From Flavobacterium sp. (lineage in GTDB: Bacteria > Bacteroidota > Bacteroidia > Flavobacteriales > Flavobacteriaceae): 36,408 nt of DNA. The stretch covers positions 36,167 through 72,574 of the forward strand of contig NZ_DQDX01000078.1 in the NCBI RefSeq assembly GCF_003525665.1. The letters are read 5' to 3'. Numbering within the stretch: position 1 is the first letter of the stretch; the number at the start of each line of letters is the position of its first letter. The position numbers were made by a program, and so were the translations under genes. The notes beneath the pieces were generated by a model that saw nothing but the letters and a program-made list of their open reading frames with translations, searched no databases and had not been told where the DNA came from. Positions 1 to 9,193 of this stretch are shown in pieces.

Positions 1-1158
1 AATTAAATCAGCAATTTCGGGATTTAAATCATCACAATTCACATTCGGAAAAATAAATCCGTGGTGAATTTGCAAGACCGATGCCACACTTTCAATACTT
101 CCAGCTGCCGACAAACAGTGACCGACAGTAGATTTCAACGAATTTATATAAGGAAAATCTAATCCTTTTCTGTTTAATGCTTTGGTCCAATTTTTAATTT
201 CCAAACTGTCTTTAGATGTTGCTGTCAAATGTCCGTTAATTGCATCAATTTCATTTGAAGAAATTCCAGAATGAAGTAAAGCATTCTCAATACATTTTTT
301 TACTGCAATTGAATTTGGCGCTGTCATCGTTCCTTCACCTCGTTGTCCTCCCGAATTTACATTTCCACCTAAAACTTCGGCGTAAATTTTGGCACCACGA
401 TTTAAAGCAGATTCTAAATCTTCAAGAATTAAAGCTCCAGCTCCACTTCCAGGCACAAATCCTGACGCAGTTGCACTCATTGGTCTTGATCCTTTTTCCG
501 GAGATTCATTGTGTTTGTAGGTGCAAACTTTCATGGCATCAAATCCACCCCAAATGTATGGTCCAGAATCACTCGTACTTCCTGCAATTATTCGTTTGGC
601 TTGTCCTGATTTTATTCGTTCAAATGCCATTAAAATACTTTCTGTTCCTGTGGTGCAAGCCGATGAATTGGTTGTCACTTGATTTCCTAATCCTAATTTT
701 CCGCCGATGTAAGCGCTAACGCCACTGTTCATAGTTTGTGCAACGGCATTACTTCCTAATCTTCGGGTTTGAAAATCATCAATTTTATAAATACTTTCTC
801 TAAATTTTTCAATTCCCGAAGTTCCAGTTCCAAAGATTGTACCCGAATCCCAATCAGGATTTTCATTGTTTTCTATCGATAATCCTGCATCTTTCCAAGC
901 ATCCATCGCTGCAATTACACCATAAAGTATTCCGGTTGAGTTGAAATTTCTCAGTTCTAATTCTGTAAAATAGTCTAAAGATAATTCTCTAGAAACATCA
1001 GGTTTACCAGCAATCTGACATGAAAATTGTAAACGTTCCAATTCAGAGTCATGCTTTATTCCGGAAATACCGTTTTTAATGGCATTTGTAAACGCGTCGA
1101 GTCCTACTCCATTTGGAGCAACAATTCCTAACCCAGTAATTACAACTCTATTTTTCAT
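1..1158 (-). CDS. FabF-like beta-ketoacyl-ACP synthase, 3' end cut by window edge
   Basis: The reading frame is open from the ATG at 1158 to the window edge, giving 386 residues; a FabF-type enzyme is usually about 400-415, so only the last few tens of residues are missing. It is a thiolase-fold condensing enzyme that would extend an acyl chain with malonyl-ACP in the cytoplasm. The catalytic Cys168 lies in NSSACTTG, His310 in NGHLTATSKD and His347 in KSTVGHCLSAAG, so the Cys-His-His triad is intact. The usual HGTGTP text around the first His is altered to HLTATS, which suggests a specialised secondary-metabolism ketosynthase rather than housekeeping FabF. The start overlaps the dehydratase gene by 11 bp, so the two are translationally linked. 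It probably supplies or extends the acyl starter for the type III polyketide synthase upstream. Confidence 0.9.
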   Translation of the reverse strand, partial: MKNRVVITGLGIVAPNGVGLDAFTNAIKNGISGIKHDSELERLQFSCQIAGKPDVSRELSLDYFTELELRNFNSTGILYGVIAAMDAWKDAGLSIENNENPDWDSGTIFGTGTSGIEKFRESIYKIDDFQTRRLGSNAVAQTMNSGVSAYIGGKLGLGNQVTTNSSACTTGTESILMAFERIKSGQAKRIIAGSTSDSGPYIWGGFDAMKVCTYKHNESPEKGSRPMSATASGFVPGSGAGALILEDLESALNRGAKIYAEVLGGNVNSGGQRGEGTMTAPNSIAVKKCIENALLHSGISSNEIDAINGHLTATSKDSLEIKNWTKALNRKGLDFPYINSLKSTVGHCLSAAGSIESVASVLQIHHGFIFPNVNCDDLNPEIADLI

Positions 1159-1582
1159 AAATCATTCCTGCAATTGTTCCGTTACAAACTTCAATTCCTG
1201 AATCTTTTATCATTTTTACTTTACACTTTAATTTGCCAAATCTGAAATATATTTTTTCAGAAATTACAACCACTTTTTCTTTTGGAAAAACAGGTTTTAA
1301 ATATTCTATTTCACTTGATGTTAAGGCAATTAAAGTATTTTTATTAATGTCATTATTTAATAAATATATCCCCAAACAAACTACACCAATTTGCGCCATT
1401 ACTTCAGTTAAAATTACACCTGGAGTTACTGGATTATTTTTGAAATGTCCTTTGTAAAAATCTAAATTTTCATCAAATGTATAATTTCCAACAACGCCAT
1501 TTTCAGAAATAGACGTTATCTCGTCTACAAATAAAAACGGTTTTGAATAAGGTAATTTCGCTATTATATCTTGGTTTGTCAT
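1148..1582 (-). CDS. FabZ-like 3-hydroxyacyl-ACP dehydratase
   Basis: A 144-residue single hot-dog domain, the usual FabZ length. The FabZ signature is visible as YKGHFKNNPVTPG followed by TEVMAQ, giving catalytic His46 and Glu60. The enzyme would remove water from 3-hydroxyacyl-ACP in the cytoplasm. It overlaps the ketosynthase gene by 11 bp and lies 152 bp after the type III polyketide synthase in the same direction. Its pairing with a non-canonical ketosynthase suggests it belongs to a dedicated acyl-chain pathway and is not the cell's main FabZ. The substrate chain length cannot be read from sequence. Confidence 0.85.
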   Translation of the reverse strand: MTNQDIIAKLPYSKPFLFVDEITSISENGVVGNYTFDENLDFYKGHFKNNPVTPGVILTEVMAQIGVVCLGIYLLNNDINKNTLIALTSSEIEYLKPVFPKEKVVVISEKIYFRFGKLKCKVKMIKDSGIEVCNGTIAGMIYEK

Positions 1583-1596
1583 ACAATTGTTATTTT

Positions 1597-1730
1597 ACAC
1601 TAATTTCACGAATTTGCATGAATTAAAATAGTTTACTAATTACACTAATTTATTGTTTCTTGATTTTTTGTTATAGCACCAATTTAAAAATATAAAAATC
1701 AAAATTTGTGAAAATTTGTGAAATTCGTGT
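1597..1730. repeat. Dispersed inverted repeat in intergenic gap
   Basis: The gap between the polyketide synthase and dehydratase genes has an arm at 1597-1626 (containing AATTTCACGAATTT) and an inverted arm at 1701-1730 (containing GTGAAATTCGTGT). The two match at about 23 of 30 positions when one is reverse-complemented. A further copy of the left arm lies at 23030-23058 (25 of 29 identical). It looks like a non-coding dispersed element; it may weakly fold in the operon mRNA. Confidence 0.55.
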
Positions 1731-1734
1731 CGAA

Positions 1735-2787
1735 CTAAAATTCTAATAAAATTCGTTGTGCCGAAAAACCTGGTCCGAAACTTAGCATTAATCCTTTCTC
1801 TCCTTTTTTAGGATTCGAATCCATAATTCGTTCTAAAACATACAATACTGTTGCGCTTGACATATTTCCGTATAATCGTAAAACTTCTTTGGTATCATTG
1901 ATGTTTTTGCCTAAATCAGAAAATAAATCTTCAACAGTATTTACTATTTTCTTTCCACCAGGATGAAATATCAAATGATCTATATCTTCCATTTTTAGGT
2001 TATTTTTTTCCAAAAAAGGATGAATAATATCGGGAAAATGAGCCGAAATGGTTTCAGGAACTTCAATATCAAGAACCATTTGCAATCCCGAATTGGTTAA
2101 TTTGAAACCCATCATGTGAATGTTATCGTAAAAATGATACATCTCATCAGCTAGAATTTCCGGACCTTCATCTTCCTCATTTGACGAAAGTAAGATACAA
2201 GCTGCACCATCGCCAAAAATAGCAGCACTTACAATATTTGCCATAGAAAAATCGTCCAATTGAAAAGTTGCCGTTGGACTTTCTACAGCAATAACTGCAG
2301 CTCGCTTTCCTGGATTGGCTTTCAAGAAGTTTTTGGCATAAATTATACCAGAAATTCCTGCTGCGCAACCCATTTCGGTAACTGGTAATCTAACAATATC
2401 TTGGCGTAATTTCAATTTATTAATCAAATAAGCATCCAATGACGGAATCATGATTCCAGTACAACTCACAGTTATGATGTAATCTAAATCGGTTGGTTTC
2501 CAGTTCGCTTTTGTCAATGCTTTTTCTAATACTTTTTCGCCCAATTCAATTACTTCACGAACATAAATATCGTTGCGTTCTTCGAATGATGTTTTGGTAA
2601 AAACTTCGACTGGATCCATTATAGAATAGCGTTTGTCAACCATTGCACCTTCAAAAATTTTCTTTACTTTTCTAATAAATCGTGGTTCTTGACCTATTAG
2701 CCAAGCATCTAAAAACGGCAGAATTTCTTCTGTATTTCTAGAATATTTTGGTAATTGCTTAGCAACTGTTTTAATTTTTACACTCAT
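1735..2787 (-). CDS. Type III polyketide synthase (chalcone/stilbene synthase family)
   Basis: A homodimeric-type ketosynthase that condenses malonyl-CoA units onto an acyl starter and cyclises the product. I choose the ATG at 2787 (MSVKIKTV, 350 residues), because it gives a 4-bp ATGA overlap with the methyltransferase stop; an in-frame ATG 14 codons upstream exists but lies inside the methyltransferase gene. The family triad is complete: Cys141 in TEMGCAAG, His275 in LIFHPGG and Asn308 in RLYGNMSSA. The C-terminal LSFGPGFSAQ loop is also typical. Length fits bacterial members (about 350-390). The order oxidoreductase, methyltransferase, polyketide synthase resembles the Streptomyces griseus srsABC set that makes phenolic lipids, so an alkylresorcinol- or alkylpyrone-like product is plausible. 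The exact product is not readable. Confidence 0.93.
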   Translation of the reverse strand: MSVKIKTVAKQLPKYSRNTEEILPFLDAWLIGQEPRFIRKVKKIFEGAMVDKRYSIMDPVEVFTKTSFEERNDIYVREVIELGEKVLEKALTKANWKPTDLDYIITVSCTGIMIPSLDAYLINKLKLRQDIVRLPVTEMGCAAGISGIIYAKNFLKANPGKRAAVIAVESPTATFQLDDFSMANIVSAAIFGDGAACILLSSNEEDEGPEILADEMYHFYDNIHMMGFKLTNSGLQMVLDIEVPETISAHFPDIIHPFLEKNNLKMEDIDHLIFHPGGKKIVNTVEDLFSDLGKNINDTKEVLRLYGNMSSATVLYVLERIMDSNPKKGEKGLMLSFGPGFSAQRILLEF

Positions 2788-3500
2788 ATTTTTTTCACAA
2801 TCCATTGGTAACGAAAAGCCCATTTCCAATTAATTGTATAGTTTTTAAAATTTAATTTATTTGAAGTGGCTTCTAATTCACTTCTTTTAAAACCACGAAG
2901 TATGGAAACTAATCCGTCTTCTCTTGACATTTTATTCAGTTGAAAAACAAAGCATAAGGCTTGAAAAAGCCGATAAGCAATTGCGCTTCGTTGCAAATCA
3001 TTTACTACAATGCCTATTGTTGCATTTTTATAAAATTGTGCCATCAACTTTTCTATTTGAGGTTCTTTAAAATGATGTAATGTCAATGTACACAAGACAA
3101 TATCATATTTTAAATTATCAAATTCAGTATCGAAAATATCTTCGCATAAATAACTAATAGTACTGTATTCTTTGGATAAATTTATCGCATGATTGATTGT
3201 GAAATTATTTGCATCAACACCAATTAGTTTAAAATTCCAATTGTTATTTTTGGCGTAATCTGCAAGATATCGCAACATGTCACCATTTCCGCAACCAATA
3301 TCAACTATTTTAATTTCAGTTGCATTTGATGTGTTTTCTAATAATTTTTGAACGCCTTGTAAAGTTAGTTTGTTTCCTCCTAAAAGCTGATTTATTTTGG
3401 CAATTTTATCTAACGCATCACGCAATGTTTCGCCTTCAAGGGCAAAATCATCCATAATTTCATCAGCATCACTTCGCTTTTTAGTATTTATAAAAATCAT
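2784..3500 (-). CDS. Class I SAM-dependent methyltransferase
   Basis: A 238-residue Rossmann-fold methyltransferase. The S-adenosylmethionine-binding motif I reads VDIGCGNGD at residues 66-74, followed by an acidic residue at the end of strand 2 in LIGVDAN and a later LCTLTLHHF segment, as in small-molecule methyltransferases. It overlaps the upstream oxidoreductase gene by 4 bp and the downstream polyketide synthase by 4 bp, so translation of the three is coupled. In that context it most likely methylates the oxygen or carbon of the polyketide ring. There is no signal peptide or membrane segment. The target atom cannot be inferred from the sequence. Confidence 0.85.
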   Translation of the reverse strand: MIFINTKKRSDADEIMDDFALEGETLRDALDKIAKINQLLGGNKLTLQGVQKLLENTSNATEIKIVDIGCGNGDMLRYLADYAKNNNWNFKLIGVDANNFTINHAINLSKEYSTISYLCEDIFDTEFDNLKYDIVLCTLTLHHFKEPQIEKLMAQFYKNATIGIVVNDLQRSAIAYRLFQALCFVFQLNKMSREDGLVSILRGFKRSELEATSNKLNFKNYTINWKWAFRYQWIVKKI

Positions 3501-4633
3501 TTGTATTTTACAAGTATTGGTTTTCCATGCGTCTTTTTAATAATAAATTTCAGAGCAAACGGAACGATAATTAGTATACGCAACAAAATAGTAGAAAGTT
3601 TTGGATGTAGTAATAATTTAGCTAAAACACGGCCCATTTTGAGACGATTATTAAAGTTAAAATTCCATTTTTTAGTATATTTTTTTTCACAAACTAACCT
3701 GGATTTAATTTTATTACTCAAGAATTTTTCGACTAAATCGGATGCAATTTTAGCACTATGAATCGCCATTGCCATTCCGTTTCCACACAACGGATGAATT
3801 AATCCGGCAGTATCACCAATCATCAAAATATGATTTTCGATTGGTAGTTTTTTCTCGAAAGAAATCTGACTTATGGTTAATGGTTTTTCAAAAAGTAATT
3901 TAGAATTTTCTAAAACTTTCTTTAAATGCGGATTCTTTTTTAATACAAATTCTTGAAAGTCAGTAATGTTTTTATACTTTTTAAAAGCGTTATATCGAAC
4001 TAAATAGCAAATATTTATAATCTCATTTTCTACTTTAGAAACACCACAATAACCACCATTAAAATTGTGTAATCCAACAAATTCAGATCTAAATTCACCC
4101 GAATAATGTGCTTTTACAGCCAACCACGGCGATTTTTTTTGAATGAAATCTCTATTTAGCAAAAGATCAATATTTGATCTTTTCCCGAAAGCTCCGAGAA
4201 CAATTTTTGATTTAAGATGTAAACCATTTTCTGTAGTAACTTCAAATAAATCATTATTGAAAACTACGTTTTTAACTTCATCTTTAATGATTTTACATCC
4301 ATTTTCAATTGCTTTGTTGTAGAGATAAAAATCCAATTCGTACCTACTTATTCCAAATCCTCCCAAAGGTAAATCGGTTGAAATTGACGTGCCATTAGTG
4401 GACGAAAACTTTAGTTTTGTTATGGTAGTTGGTTTTATATCAGAAATATTTAAATCCAACCATTCAAAATAAGGTAATACCTCATTTGAAATATATTCAC
4501 CACAAACTTTATGTTTAGGAAACTCATTTTTTTCAATAACAGTAACCGAAAAATATCTTTTAGAAAGATGAATTGCTGCTGTTAATCCTGCTAAACCACC
4601 ACCAATAATAATAACTTCCTTCTCGTTTTCCAT
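3497..4633 (-). CDS. FAD-dependent oxidoreductase, geranylgeranyl-reductase-like family
   Basis: A 378-residue flavoprotein. The N-terminal dinucleotide-binding motif GGGLAGLTAA lies at residues 12-21, with IEKNEFPKHKVCGEYIS after it, a signature of the geranylgeranyl reductase/FixC-like group. The second FAD motif is MIGDTAGLIHPLCGNG near residue 270. A basic, hydrophobic C-terminal tail may touch the membrane. It is the first gene of the polyketide operon and overlaps the methyltransferase by 4 bp. It could hydroxylate the polyketide ring, like the SrsC flavoprotein of Streptomyces, or reduce a double bond in the acyl chain, as family members do. The family resemblance slightly favours reduction and the context favours ring oxidation, so I leave it open. 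Confidence 0.8.
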   Translation of the reverse strand: MENEKEVIIIGGGLAGLTAAIHLSKRYFSVTVIEKNEFPKHKVCGEYISNEVLPYFEWLDLNISDIKPTTITKLKFSSTNGTSISTDLPLGGFGISRYELDFYLYNKAIENGCKIIKDEVKNVVFNNDLFEVTTENGLHLKSKIVLGAFGKRSNIDLLLNRDFIQKKSPWLAVKAHYSGEFRSEFVGLHNFNGGYCGVSKVENEIINICYLVRYNAFKKYKNITDFQEFVLKKNPHLKKVLENSKLLFEKPLTISQISFEKKLPIENHILMIGDTAGLIHPLCGNGMAMAIHSAKIASDLVEKFLSNKIKSRLVCEKKYTKKWNFNFNNRLKMGRVLAKLLLHPKLSTILLRILIIVPFALKFIIKKTHGKPILVKYK

Positions 4634-4697
4634 ACCATGTAAAAGTAGCTCATAAGTTTGCTATTTGTTTATTAAATTTCGATTAAATGTTATATTA

Positions 4698-5996
4698 TTA
4701 TTGGTTTTTAATTTGCTTTTTCTCTTGATATTTAGCTTTGTAACGTTTGTACAATTCGGTTTGATGACTTTCCAAGCTAATTTGTCTTCCATCAACAAAA
4801 GCGTCAGAAATAACATTGGTTTTCATATCAAGTGCATCACCTTCAGATATAAACAAAGTGGCACTTTTACCAGATTCAAGGCTTCCGTAGTTTTTATCAA
4901 CTCCGAGAATTTTTGCAGTATTTAAAGTAATTAATTGAAGTGCTTGTTCTTTTGGAATTCCCCAAGCAGCGCAAGTTCCGGCATAGAATGGCAAGTTTCT
5001 TGTTTGCATGCGTTCCATATCACCCGAATTTTCTAATGCTACTAAAACTCCTTTATCTACCAAGATTTTAGCATTTTTGTATGGCAAATTCACATCTTCA
5101 TCTTCAAGAATTGGCAAACTGTGAACTCTTCTTAAAAGAACTGAAATGTTATTTTGTTTCAACAAATCGGCTACTTTGTAAGCAAAATAACCACCAACAA
5201 TGGTAACATTTGGTAATTTATTTTTGATTTTGAACAAAACAATATCTTCAATTTCTTTTTCGTTCGTTGCAGTGATGTACAAATTTTTAGTTCCGTTTTG
5301 TAATCCATTCATGGCTTCATAGGCCAAATCTTTCTTCGATTTATCACTATTAAGATAAGCCGCCGAATTATCAAAATAATCTTGAATAGCCTTCAGTTGC
5401 TCATCGTATTTTTTATTAGGTTCTAAAATTGCTTCGTTTCTTCCACCAGCATAAGTGTAACTAGTTGGCCAATCTAGAAAAATACCGTCATTTTCTTTAA
5501 CAATTGCGTCTTCCCAATTCCATGCATCCAATTGGACTACAGAAGAAGTTCCAGAAATTCTTCCACCACGAGGTGCAATTTGAGCCAATAAAATTCCGTT
5601 TGGTCTTACCGATTCTGTGATAACCGATTCAGTATTGTAAGCAATAATGCTTCGAATGTGTGGATTGAATTCGCCAATTTCACGTTCGTCATCTGAAGCT
5701 CTAACGGCATCAATTTCAACTAAACCTAGTGTTGAATTTGGAGCAATAAATCCTGGATAAATATGTTTTCCAGAGGCATTTATGTAAGTATCATGCTTTC
5801 CTGGTTTCATTAAATTTCCATCGGCCACGTATGCTATTTTCCCATCAACAATAGAGATTACGCTGTTTTCAACAACAGATCCATTTCCTAAATGGGCAAA
5901 TCCTCCTGTAATTAAAATTGATTTTGTCTGTTTGGAAGCAGGCGTTTGTTGGCTGTATCCAATAAAAGTTAGTAGTAAGAAAAATATATATTTCAT
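4698..5996 (-). CDS. Exported amidohydrolase-like protein with degenerate metal site
   Basis: A 432-residue protein with an N-terminal signal peptide (hydrophobic core then GYSQ). The fold is that of the imidazolonepropionase-like amidohydrolases: an N-terminal beta-sandwich (ITGGFAHLGNGSVV, then KHIYPGFIAPNST) and a C-terminal LITLNTAKILGVDKNYGSLESGKSA segment. The metal-binding HxH that should follow the PGFI segment is absent; APNST stands in its place, and the late Asp motif reads ENSGDM. It is therefore probably not a normal hydrolase and may be a structural partner. It follows the 1004-residue amidohydrolase by only 11 bp, so the pair is likely co-transcribed and may form a complex in the periplasm. 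Confidence 0.8.
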   Translation of the reverse strand: MKYIFFLLLTFIGYSQQTPASKQTKSILITGGFAHLGNGSVVENSVISIVDGKIAYVADGNLMKPGKHDTYINASGKHIYPGFIAPNSTLGLVEIDAVRASDDEREIGEFNPHIRSIIAYNTESVITESVRPNGILLAQIAPRGGRISGTSSVVQLDAWNWEDAIVKENDGIFLDWPTSYTYAGGRNEAILEPNKKYDEQLKAIQDYFDNSAAYLNSDKSKKDLAYEAMNGLQNGTKNLYITATNEKEIEDIVLFKIKNKLPNVTIVGGYFAYKVADLLKQNNISVLLRRVHSLPILEDEDVNLPYKNAKILVDKGVLVALENSGDMERMQTRNLPFYAGTCAAWGIPKEQALQLITLNTAKILGVDKNYGSLESGKSATLFISEGDALDMKTNVISDAFVDGRQISLESHQTELYKRYKAKYQEKKQIKNQ

Positions 5997-6007
5997 CGAA
6001 TTTTAGT

Positions 6008-9000
6008 TTAGTTGATTTTATAATGTGAGTCGGTACAAAAGTCATCCAACGTATCACAATGATAATGACCTGTTGATTTCTTGGTAGGAAGTTGCGTTTT
6101 TAATCCGCTGTTTTTAGCTTCTAATAACTCATTTATCAAACTCGCTCTTTCTTTTTTAATGGTTTCTGACGCCAATGCTTCTTTCTCTAAATCATAGAAA
6201 ATGATTCCGTCGATAACCGTTTTCTCAGCTTTTGCGTAAATAGAAAGCGGATTGTCTGACCAAAGTACCACATCGGCATCTTTGCCCACTTTTATACTTC
6301 CAACTTTAGAATCAACTTGTAGAATTTTAGCCGGATTTAGCGTTACAAAATTCCATGCTTCTTCTTCGGTTATTGCTCCGTATTTAACTGTTTTGGCAGC
6401 TTCTTGATTCAATCGCCTAGACATTTCTGCATCGTCAGAATTAATAGATACTTGAACACCTTCGCTGTGCATCAATGCTGCATTGTATGGAATTGCATCG
6501 TTTACTTCAAATTTATAAGCCCACCAATCGGCGAAAGTAGAACCCGCAACACCGTGATTTTTCATCTTATCGGCAACTTTATAACCTTCAAGAATGTGTG
6601 TGAAAGTTTGAATTTTAAAATCATAACGATCGGCCAATTTAATCAGCATATTGATTTCTGATTGCACATAAGAATGACATGTTATGAATCGTTTTTTGTT
6701 TAAAATTTCACTTAAAACTTCCATTTCTACATCGTAACGTGGTTCGATTTTATTTTTTCCATTGCCCGATTTGAATGCTTTCCATTCGTTTTGATAAGCA
6801 ATTGCTCTTGAAAAATAATCTTCATATACCTGCTCGACACCCATTCTAGATTGCGGAAAACGGTTTCTAGCATTGTCACCCCAATTGGATTGTTTGACAT
6901 TTTCGCCTAAAGCAAATTTGATGTATTTTGGTGAATCTTTAACCAACATTTCATCAGGTGAAAATCCCCATTTTAATTTAACAAATGCTGCGCGTCCGCC
7001 AATTGGATTTGCAGAACCGTGCAATAAATTAGCCGAAGTAACTCCGCCAGATAAATTTCTATAAATATTGATATCGTCAGAATTGACTACATCTTCAATA
7101 GTAACTTCTGCCGATGAATTTTGTCCACCTTCATTGACACCATTTGAAATTGCAATGTGCGAATGTTCATCGATAATTCCAGCTGTTAAGTGTTTTCCTG
7201 TAGCATCAATTGACTTAGCATTGGAACTAGAAATATTTTTTCCAATTTTTACAATTTTTCCGTTTTCAACTAAGACATCGGTTTCTTTTAAAATTCCGTC
7301 TTTTTCACCTGTCCAAACGGTTGCATTTTTAAACAAAATAGTTTCTTGTTTAGGTTTAGAATTATTTCCGTAAGCGATATTTGGAAAAGTAACTGGATAC
7401 ATTACAGGAACTTTTGGTTCTTTTTTGTCTTTATCAATTTTAATTTCATGCTCTCCTTTTTTTACAGCAGTCCATGAAGTTTCATTTCCGTTTTGTAAAA
7501 TGGCTTTTCCTTTGAATGCGTTTTTATCGAAAACTCCAGAAAGCCTTACGAAATTTGCTTTTAGCGTATCTTTATCTTTTATAACTGCATTGAACCAAGG
7601 TTCGTTGTACTGAATTTTGGTTCCGTAATTAATACTGTCTTTTGTAGTTTTTGCATCTAATTTAGATAATTCACCTTCGATTTTCAGTTCAAATGTTTGA
7701 TTATCAAATGTAACATCGTAAATTCCTCTAATATCGGTTAATGTACTTTTTTCGATAATTGTTCTGTTTCCTTGTACCCAATTTTCTTGAATGGTACTTT
7801 TTTCTTCGAAAATATCGCCCGAAACTATAATGAAATTCGCCAATTTACCTTTAGATATCGAACCTACTTTATCATATTGATTTAATACTTTAGCCGGATT
7901 TTCTGTTAAAGCGGCAATTGCTTTTTCTTTTGGCAATCCATAGAAAACCGCTTTTCTTAAATTAGGAAGAAATGATTTTTGCTCTTTCAAATCGGCTGAT
8001 GTGATTACGAATGGCACATTATTTTCGGCAAGTATCTTCAAGTTAAAAGGCGCTTGATTCCAATATTTCATATCGCCAACATTAACTAGTTGAGCCAAAT
8101 AATTATCAGAAACATCATAAGGTTCTGGAAAATTTATTGGAATTATATAAGTTGCATTGGTTTTTTTAATTTCTTCAATGCGTTCAAATTCGTTTCCTTT
8201 TCCTTTGATAATAAAGTTTACTCCGAACTCATCGCCAATTTTATCAGCACGAAGATTATTCAGTTTATCACCCGAATTAAAAATTTGAACTAACTTTTTA
8301 TTGTTATTAAAAGCTTCTAATGAAAAGTCTCTTGTGGTTGAACTTCCTGTTGCATACCATTTGGCATCGTGAAAAACTTGGCGAATTAAAGCCATGCTTC
8401 CCATTAAAGAACTTGGATAGGATTGTCTAGAAAGCGAACTTTTTCTAAAACTAAAATGTTGCGAAATAGCGTTATTTAAAATACGTTTAGAGTTATCGCC
8501 AATATCATTTAGAGTCCAAAATAAACCAGTTCCAGCAATTACGCCATCGTTATTATGGCTTAAAACTGTTCCAAAACCACTTTCTCTTAAAGTTGTTGCT
8601 GCTTTAGAATCGTAGCCTAAATTTTCATAAGCATTATAATCAGGTTTGATGTGATCGTTCCAATAATATCCTTCGCGGCTTCCATCGTATTGTGGCGCAG
8701 TTCCAGTAGATTTTGCAGTACCTTTTGTGATTCCGAATTCGCTGAAAATTTCTATGAAAGAAGGATAAATGGTTTTTCCTTTGGCATCAACAATTAGTGC
8801 GTTGTTTGGAATTTTAATCGAATTTCCAACCTCTACTATTTTATCTTCCTTTATCAGAATACTTGCATTTTCTAACTTTTGAGTAGAATTTACATATACT
8901 GTTGCGTTGATAATGGCCGTGTAATTTTTGAAATTTTGCTTGACACCATCGTTTTTAGGGAAATATTCTTGAGATTGAACAGCAAAACATCCCAAGAAAA

Positions 9001-9022
9001 AAAGTAGAATAAAGTTGCGCAT
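6008..9022 (-). CDS. Exported two-domain amidohydrolase, C-terminal domain catalytic
   Basis: A 1004-residue protein with a signal peptide (core FILLFFLGCFAV, cut near QSQ). It contains two amidohydrolase-like modules. The first (about residues 30-450) has the sandwich strand YPSFIEIFSEFG, where HxH is lost. The second (about 565-960) is complete: H620-S-H622 in DEHSHIAIS, CHSY and THILEG for the further His ligands, and NSDDAE for the catalytic Asp. The tail ends with a Cys/His-rich stretch HYHCDTLDDFC. Typical single-domain enzymes are near 430 residues, so this is a duplication with one active half. It probably hydrolyses a cyclic amide or a dipeptide-like substrate in the periplasm. The downstream neighbour is a second degenerate copy, so the locus carries three modules, one catalytic. 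Confidence 0.85.
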   Translation of the reverse strand: MRNFILLFFLGCFAVQSQEYFPKNDGVKQNFKNYTAIINATVYVNSTQKLENASILIKEDKIVEVGNSIKIPNNALIVDAKGKTIYPSFIEIFSEFGITKGTAKSTGTAPQYDGSREGYYWNDHIKPDYNAYENLGYDSKAATTLRESGFGTVLSHNNDGVIAGTGLFWTLNDIGDNSKRILNNAISQHFSFRKSSLSRQSYPSSLMGSMALIRQVFHDAKWYATGSSTTRDFSLEAFNNNKKLVQIFNSGDKLNNLRADKIGDEFGVNFIIKGKGNEFERIEEIKKTNATYIIPINFPEPYDVSDNYLAQLVNVGDMKYWNQAPFNLKILAENNVPFVITSADLKEQKSFLPNLRKAVFYGLPKEKAIAALTENPAKVLNQYDKVGSISKGKLANFIIVSGDIFEEKSTIQENWVQGNRTIIEKSTLTDIRGIYDVTFDNQTFELKIEGELSKLDAKTTKDSINYGTKIQYNEPWFNAVIKDKDTLKANFVRLSGVFDKNAFKGKAILQNGNETSWTAVKKGEHEIKIDKDKKEPKVPVMYPVTFPNIAYGNNSKPKQETILFKNATVWTGEKDGILKETDVLVENGKIVKIGKNISSSNAKSIDATGKHLTAGIIDEHSHIAISNGVNEGGQNSSAEVTIEDVVNSDDINIYRNLSGGVTSANLLHGSANPIGGRAAFVKLKWGFSPDEMLVKDSPKYIKFALGENVKQSNWGDNARNRFPQSRMGVEQVYEDYFSRAIAYQNEWKAFKSGNGKNKIEPRYDVEMEVLSEILNKKRFITCHSYVQSEINMLIKLADRYDFKIQTFTHILEGYKVADKMKNHGVAGSTFADWWAYKFEVNDAIPYNAALMHSEGVQVSINSDDAEMSRRLNQEAAKTVKYGAITEEEAWNFVTLNPAKILQVDSKVGSIKVGKDADVVLWSDNPLSIYAKAEKTVIDGIIFYDLEKEALASETIKKERASLINELLEAKNSGLKTQLPTKKSTGHYHCDTLDDFCTDSHYKIN

Positions 9023-9152
9023 AAATTATTGGCTAAGTTTAAAATTAGTTTATAAAAATAGTAAAAATGAATTAGTAATAAAACTAATTGTAAATTTTAA
9101 TACTTGTTTACTTTTATTATTGATGCAAAATCCATGTTGGTCATTTGTAAAC

Positions 9153-9186
9153 TAAAAAAAATCCCCAAATGATTAGTTTGAGGATT
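9153..9186 (-). terminator. Rho-independent terminator after metalloprotease gene
   Basis: On the minus strand AATCCTCAAA pairs with TTTGGGGATT (10 bp, one T-G pair) around a 7-nt loop and is followed by a run of T. It sits 8 bp after the stop of the metalloprotease gene. Confidence 0.8.
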
Positions 9187-9193
9187 GTGCAAT

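Noticed and set aside
240..719. Plus-strand open frame of 159 codons
   Set aside because: It lies opposite the ketosynthase gene, which has intact motifs. The product is a low-complexity shadow with no domain.
1..4633. Flexirubin-type pigment cluster
   Set aside because: Flexirubin clusters have many ketosynthases, aromatic ammonia-lyase-like and acyltransferase genes and no type III polyketide synthase as core. Only the ketosynthase/dehydratase part is similar.
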